The notes under the pieces are model-generated. The model searched no databases, had not been told where the DNA came from, and saw only the letters and a program-made list of their open reading frames with translations. Shown here one piece after another: positions 1-7,354 of a stretch of DNA of 64,000 nucleotides. Within the stretch, counting starts at the first letter, position 1. The number at the start of each line of letters is the position of its first letter. The stretch comes from Porticoccus sp. W117 (lineage in GTDB: Bacteria > Pseudomonadota > Gammaproteobacteria > Pseudomonadales > Porticoccaceae): contig NZ_JATAAF010000009.1 in the NCBI RefSeq assembly GCF_030341905.1, positions 44,406 through 108,405 of the forward strand, given 5' to 3'. A program made the translations under genes and the position numbers.

Positions 1-292
1 CGCCAATGCGTATTTTGCCCATGGGGCTAACGATCAACAGCAGGCAAAACAGCACAAAAATATTGACGCCAATCATAAATACCCAGTCGAACTGCTTGGT
101 CAACCAGGGCTTTAAACTGCCAAACATATCCGAGGCTTCCTGATTAAAAATCAGGACGATCGCCACCATGATAGACATGGCACAGGCGGACACCATAAAA
201 ACCGGATTGTGAATATCCATGCCAAATCGCTGAATATTGTCCTGACCGACTTTATAGTCCGTCTCGTAGTGCTCGGTTTGGCTGTCAGACAT
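1..292 (-). CDS. BCCT-family transporter, N-terminal part (cut by window edge)
   Basis: Only the first 97 codons are present; the gene continues beyond base 1. The start ATG is at 292 (MSDSQTEHYETDYK). After a hydrophilic N-terminus there are two hydrophobic stretches at about residues 31-52 and 70-90. The segment FDWVFMIGVNIFVLF followed by SPMGKIRIG is typical of the first helices of BCCT carriers (betaine/carnitine/choline transporters of the BetT/OpuD type), which import quaternary ammonium compounds with sodium or protons. The gene diverges from the corrinoid methyl-transfer operon starting at 921, so an uptake role for that pathway's substrate is a reasonable inference. The specificity-determining Trp box lies outside the window, so the substrate cannot be read. 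Confidence 0.82.
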   Translation of the reverse strand, partial: MSDSQTEHYETDYKVGQDNIQRFGMDIHNPVFMVSACAMSIMVAIVLIFNQEASDMFGSLKPWLTKQFDWVFMIGVNIFVLFCLLLIVSPMGKIRIG

Positions 293-920
293 TCATAACC
301 CCTCAATATTATTTTCTTGTCTTGGCAGGCAAAACAAAGAATATTTTGGTCGTTTTTTTAGATATTCGGATGCGACCACATGGCTGCCGAGCCTCCAGAA
401 AATGTGCGGCATCAGTGCGCATCAAAACACAAATTTCTTCTTAAATTCCTTATTTTTCAGAGCCTTTTGGCAATCCAGAGTGCCCCACAAACTGAACAGT
501 TTTGAGGGCGAAAGAAATCACGGTACACCAACTTTTTATCAAAGAGAAGCAATACCTGAAATTACGGTGCGGCACATTCAAGCCAATAAAACCTGGCGAA
601 AAACCCTTTTCCCATGTTCAATAAAGTGGCTTCTAACAACAGCAAACGATGGCAATTCCACCTTCGCGACAGCGGCATTTTCAGCCCCCAAAACCACCTT
701 CAGCGGACAAATAATCGGCTGTTAAGGGGTGCAGGGCGCAAGGCATGCTGGATTTGCCCAGAGGTTGCTGAAATATGTGGTAAAACAGGCATATCTTGGT
801 CGGTTATAAATAACCATTAGCCGCACCTACGTGGAACTATGAGGCTGCGATTTTTTATATGGCCATTTGCCAGCGCCTCCACTTCTGCGTGCCGCAGGCT
901 AAGTATTCGGGAGATAAACC
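293..920. other. Long intergenic region between divergent BCCT and corrinoid operon
   Basis: This 628-base stretch separates two divergent transcription units and must hold both promoters. Short open frames inside it (for example 402-725) have no family-like sequence or good ribosome site. A small inverted repeat, GGTTAT-AA-ATAACC, lies at 802-815, about 105 bases ahead of the corrinoid protein start, and could be an operator. I see no recognisable riboswitch or tRNA. A good ribosome site (GGGAGA) precedes the ATG at 921. Confidence 0.5.
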
Positions 921-1631
921 ATGACAGACAGCAATTACGACGATGAAGAAGATATTGTCCTGGCTGAACTGGACGATGAGGAGCTTGTTGCCCAGATGCA
1001 CGACGACCTCTACGACGGCCTGACCGAGGAAATCGAAGAGGGAACGCGGATTCTGCTGGATCGCGACTGGACGGCTGAAAAGGTGTTGAATGATGCCCTG
1101 GTAGGCGGCATGAACATCGTCGGTGTGGATTTCCGCGACGGCATTTTGTTTGTACCGGAAGTGCTGATGGCCGCTAACGCCATGAAGGGTGGCATGGAAA
1201 TTCTGCGCCCACTGCTGGCAGAAACCGGCGCCAAGCCCATTGGCAAAATGGTCATCGGCACGGTGAAAGGCGATATCCACGACATCGGCAAAAACCTGGT
1301 TTCCATGATGATGGAAGGTGCCGGTTTTGAAGTGATTGATATTGGCATCAACATTCCGGTAGAGACCTATCTGGAAGCCCTTGAAGAACACAAGCCAGAC
1401 ATCCTTGGCATGTCCGCCCTGCTCACCACCACCATGCCCTACATGAAAGTGGTGATTGACGAGCTGGAAGCCAAAGGCATGCGCAACGATTGCCTGGTAT
1501 TTGTTGGTGGCGCGCCGCTCAATGAAGAATTTGGCGAAGCCATTGGTGCCGACGCCTACTGTCGCGACGCGGCAACCGCCGTAGACGTGGCCAAACAAAT
1601 GGTGGCTGAACGCCGTGCCGCCGCTGGCTAA
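921..1631 (+). CDS. Corrinoid (B12-binding) methyl-carrier protein, MttC/MtbC type
   Basis: This 236-residue protein is a methyltransferase cognate corrinoid protein. It carries a methyl group on cobalt between a substrate methyltransferase and a methyl-THF methyltransferase. An acidic N-terminus leads into a helical cap domain (about residues 20-105, with GTRILLDRDWTAEKVLNDAL). A Rossmann-type B12 domain follows, with the base-off signature GDIHDIGKN at about 117-125 (Asp118-x-His120-x-x-Gly123), SALLTTTM at about 165-172 and GGAP at about 196-199. His120 should be the lower cobalt ligand. The ATG at 921 has a GGGAGA ribosome site. It is the first gene of a seven-gene operon ending at 7060. 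Its likely partners are the MttB homologue at 22529 and the MeTr at 4137. Confidence 0.93.
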   Translation: MTDSNYDDEEDIVLAELDDEELVAQMHDDLYDGLTEEIEEGTRILLDRDWTAEKVLNDALVGGMNIVGVDFRDGILFVPEVLMAANAMKGGMEILRPLLAETGAKPIGKMVIGTVKGDIHDIGKNLVSMMMEGAGFEVIDIGINIPVETYLEALEEHKPDILGMSALLTTTMPYMKVVIDELEAKGMRNDCLVFVGGAPLNEEFGEAIGADAYCRDAATAVDVAKQMVAERRAAAG

Positions 1632-2256
1632 GCACAGCCCGGCGCAGCCGCCCTCCCCTGTAGGCGTTATCGCCTGCGCCGCTATTGCTCGCGAGCTGAC
1701 GGCAATCGCTCGCTACAGTGGCATTGAAAACGCCTTCAAACTCCACTGCCTGCCCGCCGAACTGCACAATACCCCACAACTGATTACCGGGCGCATCCGC
1801 GAAAAGCTGGACGAATTGAGCGATCAATACGAACAGCTTTTTGTAGCCTACGCCGATTGTGGCACCGGCGGCCAGCTGGATAGCTTGCTAGAAGAACGTG
1901 GCGTTACCCGCCTGCCGGGAGCGCACTGCTATGAGTTCTTTGCCGGCAATCAAGATTTCGAGGCGCTGATGGAGCAAGAGCTCGGCACCTTTTTCCTCAC
2001 CGATTTTCTGGTGCGCCACTTCAAACGCCTGTTCGTTGCCAGTTTGGGGCTCGACCGCTATCCACAACTCAAAGAACAGTACTTTGCCCACTACAAACGC
2101 CTGGTCTACCTGGCACAAACCGACGACCAGGAACTCCGCCAACAAGCGGAAGAGCAGGCTGCCTGGCTGGGCCTTGAGTTTGAATATCGATTCACCGGCT
2201 ACGATCATCTGCACAAAGCGCTAGACGACAAAAGGGTTCTGCAATGGCAAAACTGA
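1615..2256 (+). CDS. DUF1638 family protein
   Basis: This 213-residue soluble protein matches the DUF1638 pattern: an N-terminal VGVIACAAIAREL strand-helix, a central YADCGTGGQLDSLL motif and GAHCYEFFAG. The conserved Cys residues in these motifs (ACA, DCG, HCY) could bind a metal or cofactor. It has no signal peptide or membrane segment. The only usable start is GTG at 1615, which overlaps the corrinoid protein gene by 17 bases, so translation is probably coupled. From general knowledge, DUF1638 genes often sit beside corrinoid methyltransferase genes. Its biochemical role is unknown; assisting corrinoid loading or activation is only a guess from position. Confidence 0.85.
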   Translation: MPPLAKHSPAQPPSPVGVIACAAIARELTAIARYSGIENAFKLHCLPAELHNTPQLITGRIREKLDELSDQYEQLFVAYADCGTGGQLDSLLEERGVTRLPGAHCYEFFAGNQDFEALMEQELGTFFLTDFLVRHFKRLFVASLGLDRYPQLKEQYFAHYKRLVYLAQTDDQELRQQAEEQAAWLGLEFEYRFTGYDHLHKALDDKRVLQWQN

Positions 2257-2594
2257 TCACGGTTTACTGGCGCGATATCCCCGCGCAAATTATTGCCAAA
2301 CAAGGCCGCAAGAGCGTCAAGGAAGTACTGCCTCAACGTTTTGCAGAAGCCATAGACCGGGCCGCCATGCGCGCCGGCAAAGGCTCCTCTGACGCCTACC
2401 TGAGCGAGTGGCGCAGAGTCAGTGAACCGCTGCAGGGAGATATGCAGGAAGCCGTAAGAGAGGCTGCGCAGAAACTTGATAACGCCTTTGACGACGAACA
2501 GCTTTTGCAGTTGATCCGCGCCAAAGGCGTTGCCAGTGATACTTCACCTGGTGACACGCCACCTAGCAACACCCCACCTGCCGAAGAGTCCTGA
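2244..2594 (+). CDS. Small 'virulence factor' domain protein in corrinoid operon
   Basis: This 116-residue protein starts MAKLITVYWRDIPAQIIAKQ and contains SDAYLSEWRRV, the pattern of the family named virulence factor (PF13769 type). The name is historical and says little about function. The last 20 residues are a Pro/Ser/Thr-rich tail with repeated D-T-P-P/N-T-P-P units, probably disordered. The ATG at 2244 has an AAGGG ribosome site and overlaps the DUF1638 gene by 13 bases. Its stop is two bases before the next start. Tight packing between the corrinoid protein and MetV/MetF genes suggests a partner or accessory in methyl transfer, but no catalytic motif is visible. Confidence 0.78.
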   Translation: MAKLITVYWRDIPAQIIAKQGRKSVKEVLPQRFAEAIDRAAMRAGKGSSDAYLSEWRRVSEPLQGDMQEAVREAAQKLDNAFDDEQLLQLIRAKGVASDTSPGDTPPSNTPPAEES

Positions 2595-2596
2595 CG

Positions 2597-3079
2597 ATGC
2601 GAGCTGTACGTTATTGGTCTACCAGCCAGGCCCGAACCATGGAGCGGATTTACAACGGCGTTGAATGGCTGATGATAAAACTTGACCCTATGTGGCGCGC
2701 CATCGGCTACGAGCGTCTCGACCGCCCGGTTGCCGCTGTCGAAAAAGCCGTTAAAGGGCTGCTGTTTGACTGCCAGATGTGCGGCCAGTGTGTGCTTTCC
2801 TCCACGGGCATGAGCTGCCCGATGAACTGCCCCAAGACATTGCGCAACGGCCCCTGTGGCGGCGTGCGCAGCAACGGCAACTGCGAAGTAAAACCGGACA
2901 TGCGCTGTGTCTGGGTGGAAGCGGCCCGAGGCTCACGCAAGATGCGGGAAGGCGAACAAAAAATCCAGGTGGTGCAATTGCCCGTCGACCGATCCCGGGA
3001 AGGCAAATCATCCTGGCTGCGCGAGGCGCGCAAAAAAATCGCTCAACAGTCATCCGGGGGCTCAGATGGAAATTCATGA
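2597..3079 (+). CDS. MetV-like methylene-THF reductase C-terminal-domain protein (Cys-rich)
   Basis: This 160-residue protein has a dense cysteine array: C59-x2-C62-x2-C65, C74, C78, C87, C96 and C104, with MCGQC and GPCGGVR motifs. This is the methylene-tetrahydrofolate reductase C-terminal domain (PF12225 type), called MetV when it is a separate subunit beside MetF in acetogens, where it binds metal or iron-sulfur clusters. An amphipathic N-terminus (ERIYNGVEWLMIKLDPMW) precedes the array. It overlaps the MetF gene by 14 bases, which supports a MetVF-type complex. In this aerobe-like setting it may pass electrons out during methyl-THF oxidation. That direction is inferred from the operon, not seen. 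Confidence 0.82.
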   Translation: MRAVRYWSTSQARTMERIYNGVEWLMIKLDPMWRAIGYERLDRPVAAVEKAVKGLLFDCQMCGQCVLSSTGMSCPMNCPKTLRNGPCGGVRSNGNCEVKPDMRCVWVEAARGSRKMREGEQKIQVVQLPVDRSREGKSSWLREARKKIAQQSSGGSDGNS

Positions 3080-4079
3080 CGCACCGGCCTTTCCCGGTGA
3101 TCCGCTACCCATACTGCCGGGGCACTCCTCTCCGGGGCGACTGGAACGGGTATTGCGGGCGGGCAAGTTTGCTGTCACCGCTGAACTGGCACCGCCAGAT
3201 TCCGCCGACGCCGCGGAAGTGTACAAACGCGCCGCGTTGTTCGACGGCTATGTAGACGGCATCAACTCCACCGACGGCTCTGGCGCCAACTGCCATATGT
3301 CCAGTGTCGGTGTGTGCGCACTGCTAACCAGGGAGGGTTATTCCCCCATCATGCAGGTCTCCTGCCGGGACAAAAATCGCATTGCCATCCAGGGGGATGT
3401 GCTCGGCGCTGCCGCCATGGGCGTGACCAATATCATGTGCCTGTCCGGGGACGGTGTACAAGCCGGCGATCACCCCGGCGCCAAACCGGTATTCGACCTC
3501 GACTGCATGTCTCTTTTGAACATTGTGCGCACCATGCGGGATGAATCTCACTTTGAGAGCGGCCGCCAACTGGACTCACCACCCAGGGTGTTTTTAGGCG
3601 CCGCCGCCAACCCCTTTGTGCCGGACTTCGATTTTCGGGTTGATCGCCTGGCCAAGAAAATTGACGCTGGTGCGCAATTTATTCAAACCCAATATTGCTA
3701 CGACTTGCCCCGTTTAGAGGAATACATGAAACGGGTTCGAGATCGCGGCCTCCATGAAAAAGTATTTATTTTGATTGGTGTCGGCCCCCTGGCTTCCGCC
3801 AAAAGTGCCCTGTGGATCCGCAACAATGTGCCTGGCGTGCATATTCCGGACGACATCATCAAACGTCTGGAAGGCGCCGAAAAACAAAAATTGGAAGGGC
3901 AGAATATCTGTGTCGAAATGATGCAGAAAGTCAAAGAGATTGAAGGCGTTGCCGGGGTACACGTAATGGCCTACCGGCAGGAAGAATTTGTTGCAGATAT
4001 GGTGCAGCGCTCCGGCGTGCTGGATGGGCGCACGCCCTGGCACCCCCACCAAAACACGCAGTACAACCATAATTTATAG
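3066..4079 (+). CDS. Methylenetetrahydrofolate reductase, MetF-like
   Basis: This 337-residue TIM-barrel flavoprotein should interconvert 5-methyl-THF and 5,10-methylene-THF. Visible family motifs are FAVTAELAPPDSADA near the N-terminus, DGINSTDGSGANCHMSS, MGVTNIMCLSGDG (FAD/folate region), and AGAQFIQTQYCYDL followed by FILIGVGPL. The start at ATG 3066 is chosen because a GGGGG ribosome site precedes it and the family sequence begins there. The frame extends upstream but is not MetF-like. It overlaps the MetV-like gene, so the two are probably one enzyme. Position beside a corrinoid methyl carrier and methyl-THF methyltransferase suggests it works oxidatively, feeding methyl groups into the folate pool. 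It ends 57 bases before the next gene. Confidence 0.92.
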   Translation: MEIHDAPAFPGDPLPILPGHSSPGRLERVLRAGKFAVTAELAPPDSADAAEVYKRAALFDGYVDGINSTDGSGANCHMSSVGVCALLTREGYSPIMQVSCRDKNRIAIQGDVLGAAAMGVTNIMCLSGDGVQAGDHPGAKPVFDLDCMSLLNIVRTMRDESHFESGRQLDSPPRVFLGAAANPFVPDFDFRVDRLAKKIDAGAQFIQTQYCYDLPRLEEYMKRVRDRGLHEKVFILIGVGPLASAKSALWIRNNVPGVHIPDDIIKRLEGAEKQKLEGQNICVEMMQKVKEIEGVAGVHVMAYRQEEFVADMVQRSGVLDGRTPWHPHQNTQYNHNL

Positions 4080-4136
4080 AAATCCAGCACGAGCTGAATA
4101 GTTGCCAAAAACAATCAAAACACAGAGAGACAGTCC

Positions 4137-5033
4137 ATGACCGATACCGTTATCAGTTCCGCCACTAAAGAAGTTGTACTGGGTTTTGAGCGTCCGTTCG
4201 TGGTGATCGGCGAACGCATTAACCCCACAGGCCGCAAACTACTGGCGGAAGAAATGAAAAACGGCGATTACAGCCGGGTGGAAGCGGATGCCATGGCACA
4301 GATTGCCGCTGGTGCCCACGTATTGGATGTTAATGCCGGCATTCCTCTGGCGGACGAACCGGCAATACTCGCCGATGTTATTCAGCTGGTGCAATCACTT
4401 ACCGATGTTCCCCTGTGTATCGACTCCTCCATTATCGAAGCACTGGAATCCGGCCTGGCGGTGTACAAGGGCAAAGCCCTGTTGAACTCAGTCACCGGTG
4501 AAGAAGAAAATCTTGAACGGGTATTGCCACTGGTGAAAAAATACGGCTGTGCGGTTGTCGCCATTTCCAATGACGAAACCGGCATTAGCCAGGACATCAA
4601 TGTGCGCTACGATGTCGCCAAGAAAATTGTTGAGCACGCTGCCGACTACGGTATTCCCGCCTCCGATGTGGTGGTCGATCCTCTAGTGATGCCGGTAGGT
4701 GCTATTAACACCGCCGGGCGACAGGTGATGGATTTGATTCACCGTTTGCGCACTGAATTAAAAGTGAACACCACCTGCGGTGCCTCCAACGTCAGTTTCG
4801 GCCTGCCCAACCGCAATGGTCTGAACGCGGCATTTATGTCCATGGCCATCGGCGCCGGCATGACCTCAGCCATTACCAACCCGATGCACGGAGAAATCAT
4901 GGCGGGCATTCGCGGTGCCGACGTAATGATGGGTCACGACCCGGAATGCATGAACTGGATCAAGGCTTACCGCGAACCACCCGCTGAAGGCGAAGGTCGC
5001 CGGGCACGCCGAGGAAATCGCCGTCGGGGTTAA
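4137..5033 (+). CDS. Methyltetrahydrofolate:corrinoid methyltransferase (pterin-binding, MeTr type)
   Basis: This 298-residue TIM-barrel pterin-binding protein has family motifs FVVIGERINPTGRKLL near residues 21-36, AHVLDVNAGIPLADE, CIDSSIIEALESGL, LLNSVTGEEE, and VVDPLVMPVGA. These match methyl-THF corrinoid methyltransferases such as AcsE and the MetH folate domain. It should move methyl groups between the corrinoid protein (921) and THF. An Arg-rich tail (GRRARRGNRRRG) ends the protein; a similar basic tail ends the next gene, which may help an interaction. A GAGAGA ribosome site precedes ATG 4137. In this operon it would form methyl-THF for the MetV/MetF pair. Confidence 0.92.
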   Translation: MTDTVISSATKEVVLGFERPFVVIGERINPTGRKLLAEEMKNGDYSRVEADAMAQIAAGAHVLDVNAGIPLADEPAILADVIQLVQSLTDVPLCIDSSIIEALESGLAVYKGKALLNSVTGEEENLERVLPLVKKYGCAVVAISNDETGISQDINVRYDVAKKIVEHAADYGIPASDVVVDPLVMPVGAINTAGRQVMDLIHRLRTELKVNTTCGASNVSFGLPNRNGLNAAFMSMAIGAGMTSAITNPMHGEIMAGIRGADVMMGHDPECMNWIKAYREPPAEGEGRRARRGNRRRG

Positions 5034-5059
5034 TCCATCCATCTAATTAAGGTAGCTGT

Positions 5060-7060
5060 ATGAGCGAAAACGCCTGGGTTGTTTTTACCCCCTCCGGTAA
5101 ACGCGGGGAGTTTCCTGTTGGCACACCATTATTGCAGGCAGCCCGTGATCTGGGCGTTGATATTGATTCGGTGTGCGGTGGCCGCGGTATTTGCGGCCGC
5201 TGTCAGGTCAACGTAGGTGAAGGGGAATTCGCCAAGCACAAGATTCGCTCCAGTGCCGATAGCCTGAGCCCGCTGTCAGAACCGGAACAGCGTTTTGCCC
5301 GCAAAAAGACTTTGCTCGACGGGCGCCGCCTTTCCTGCCACACCCGCTTACAAGGGGACGTGGTCATCGATGTTCCCCCGGAAAGCCAGGTGCACCGACA
5401 GGTGGTGCGCAAAGATGCCGAGGCAGTGGACATCAAGCTCGATCCTGTCCTCCACCTCTATTACATCAGTGTTAAAGAACCCTCCATGGAGCTGGTTTCC
5501 GGCGATAGCGAGCGCATATTGGAAGCGCTGGCAGAGCAATGGCAGCTGACGGATTGCTTTATTACCTCCTGGCTGCTGCCCAAAGTACAGCCAACCTTGA
5601 GAAAGAGCGACTGGAAAATAACCGTGGCGGTGCGCGATGGCCGCGAGGTGGTGGCCATGTGGCCCGGCTTCTACGAACGCCTCACCGGCATTGCTGTGGA
5701 TCTGGGTTCAACCACCATTGCCGCGCATCTGTGTGATCTGAGCAGCGGCGAAGTGCTGGCTTCAGCGGGCACCATGAACCCGCAAATTCGCTTTGGCGAA
5801 GACCTGATGAGCCGGGTTTCCTACAGCATGATGAACCCTGGCGGTGCGGCTGCCATGACCAAGGCGGTCAGAGTCGCCATTGCCGGGCTGTTTGATAACC
5901 TGTTGGCCCAGGCCAATGTGGATAAAGACAGCCTGCTTGAAGTGGCCCTTGTCGCCAACCCCATCATGCACCATCTGCTGTTGGGCATTGACCCGGTAGA
6001 ACTGGGTGGCGCTCCCTTTGCGCTGGCAGTGGATGGCGGAGTATCCATAGGCTCCTACATTCTCAACCTGGGCATGGCCGATGGCGCACGCATGTATCTG
6101 CTGCCCTGCATCGCAGGCCACGTGGGCGCTGATACCGCCGGCATGGTGCTATCGGAAGCGCCCCAGGAACGCGACTGCATCAGCCTGTTGGTAGATGTGG
6201 GCACCAACGCCGAAATCGTGCTTTGCAATCACGGCAAGCTCTATGCGGCATCCAGCCCCACCGGCCCGGCCTTTGAAGGTGCCCAGATATCCTGCGGGCA
6301 ACGAGCCGCGCCGGGAGCCATCGAGCGTTTTCGCATCGACCGCGAAACCCTGGAGCCCCGCTACCAGATTATTGGCAGTGAACTGTGGTCGGATCAGACC
6401 GGCTTTGCCAGTACTCTTGAAGGTACTGGCGTCACCGGCCTGTGCGGCAGCGGCATTATCGAAGCCATCGCCGAGCTATATTTATCGGGAATCATCGACC
6501 AGGACGGGGTTTTCGACGTCAGCCTTGTGGAACGCTATGACCGCGTTGAACAAGACGGCCGCACCTGCCGCTACCGCCTCACCGACGGCGAGCGCCCTCT
6601 GTACATTACCCAGAACGACATCCGCGCTATTCAGCTGGCGAAAGCCGCTCTCTACGCCGGCATCAAACTGTTGATGTCTCGCGCCGGTGTTGATCACGTG
6701 GATCGCATTCGTCTGGCAGGGGCATTTGGCGCTCATATCGATGTCACTTACGCCATGGTGCTGGGTTTGATTCCCGACTGCGACCTCAGCAACGTATCAG
6801 CAGCAGGCAATGCCGCAGGTACCGGCGCACGTATCGCACTGCTCAGCGGTGAATGCCGCCGCCAGATTGAGAGCCAGGTAAAAGACATTGAGAAAGTAGA
6901 AACCGCCCTGGCTCCGGAGTTTCAGCAACACTTTGTGGAAGCCATGGCCTTTCCCCACAAAACCGACAGCCATGAAAACCTGGAAAAAGTAATGACACTG
7001 CCTGTGCCAAAAGTCAGTACTGCCGGTGAGGGCAGGCGCAGACGGCGTAAAAGAGGATAA
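5060..7060 (+). CDS. RACo-like corrinoid activation protein ([2Fe-2S] + ASKHA ATPase, DUF4445)
   Basis: This 666-residue protein should reductively reactivate oxidised Co(II) corrinoid using ATP. The N-terminal ferredoxin-like domain (about 1-100) has C39-x5-C45-x2-C48 plus Cys93, the plant-type [2Fe-2S] ligand spacing. A middle linker domain is followed from about residue 211 by an ASKHA actin-like ATPase: GIAVDLGSTTIAAHL (phosphate 1), LLVDVGTNAEIVL (phosphate 2), GLCGSGIIEA, and RIRLAGAFGAHID. The ending is Arg/Lys-rich (GEGRRRRRKRG). An AAGG site precedes ATG 5060. It is the last gene of the operon that starts at 921, and palindrome repeats follow at once. The presence of an activator supports a dedicated corrinoid methyltransferase system. 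Confidence 0.93.
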   Translation: MSENAWVVFTPSGKRGEFPVGTPLLQAARDLGVDIDSVCGGRGICGRCQVNVGEGEFAKHKIRSSADSLSPLSEPEQRFARKKTLLDGRRLSCHTRLQGDVVIDVPPESQVHRQVVRKDAEAVDIKLDPVLHLYYISVKEPSMELVSGDSERILEALAEQWQLTDCFITSWLLPKVQPTLRKSDWKITVAVRDGREVVAMWPGFYERLTGIAVDLGSTTIAAHLCDLSSGEVLASAGTMNPQIRFGEDLMSRVSYSMMNPGGAAAMTKAVRVAIAGLFDNLLAQANVDKDSLLEVALVANPIMHHLLLGIDPVELGGAPFALAVDGGVSIGSYILNLGMADGARMYLLPCIAGHVGADTAGMVLSEAPQERDCISLLVDVGTNAEIVLCNHGKLYAASSPTGPAFEGAQISCGQRAAPGAIERFRIDRETLEPRYQIIGSELWSDQTGFASTLEGTGVTGLCGSGIIEAIAELYLSGIIDQDGVFDVSLVERYDRVEQDGRTCRYRLTDGERPLYITQNDIRAIQLAKAALYAGIKLLMSRAGVDHVDRIRLAGAFGAHIDVTYAMVLGLIPDCDLSNVSAAGNAAGTGARIALLSGECRRQIESQVKDIEKVETALAPEFQQHFVEAMAFPHKTDSHENLEKVMTLPVPKVSTAGEGRRRRRKRG

Positions 7061-7067
7061 CCATACA

Positions 7068-7151
7068 GTAGCCCGGGTAAAGCGCAGCGGAACCCGGGAT
7101 CAACTCCGTAAAAAGAAAAACCCGGGTTTCGCTACGCTCCACCCGGGCTAC
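7068..7151. repeat. Palindromic intergenic repeat with GTAGCCCGGGT arms
   Basis: Inverted arms GTAGCCCGGGT (7068-7078) and ACCCGGGCTAC (7141-7151) enclose a second pair built around CCCGGG. The whole can fold into a long hairpin just after the corrinoid operon and may protect or terminate its mRNA. Repeats of this look are common between genes in Gammaproteobacteria. Confidence 0.75.
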
Positions 7152-7218
7152 ATGTCATTCAAGAAAGCAGTAATCAAGACCGCAATGCTGTTCACTTAAG
7201 CCTCCAAACCAACATTTT

Positions 7219-7306
7219 GTCATCCTGAGGGAGCGAAGCGACCGTAAGGATCTCACAACTATCAAAGTCTGAGATCCTCACGTCGGCTTTGCCTCCTCAG
7301 GATGAC
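7219..7306. repeat. Palindromic intergenic repeat, GTCATCCTGAGG type
   Basis: Outer arms GTCATCCTGAGG (7219-7230) and CCTCAGGATGAC (7295-7306) are perfect complements, and an inner GGATCTCA/TGAGATCC pair adds a second stem. It lies between the two convergent units that end at 7060 and 7355. It is distinct in sequence from the neighbouring CCCGGG repeat. Confidence 0.72.
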
Positions 7307-7354
7307 GGTGTTTTTAATTCACACCATTCGGGATGACGAGGCATTAAGTGAACA

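Noticed and set aside
402..725. Open frame of 107 codons between BCCT and the corrinoid operon
   Set aside because: No ribosome site, no family-like sequence and low-complexity codon use; it lies in a divergent promoter region.
921..7060. Possibility of a second cobalamin riboswitch before the corrinoid operon
   Set aside because: The conserved aptamer blocks found before btuB are absent from 293-920.
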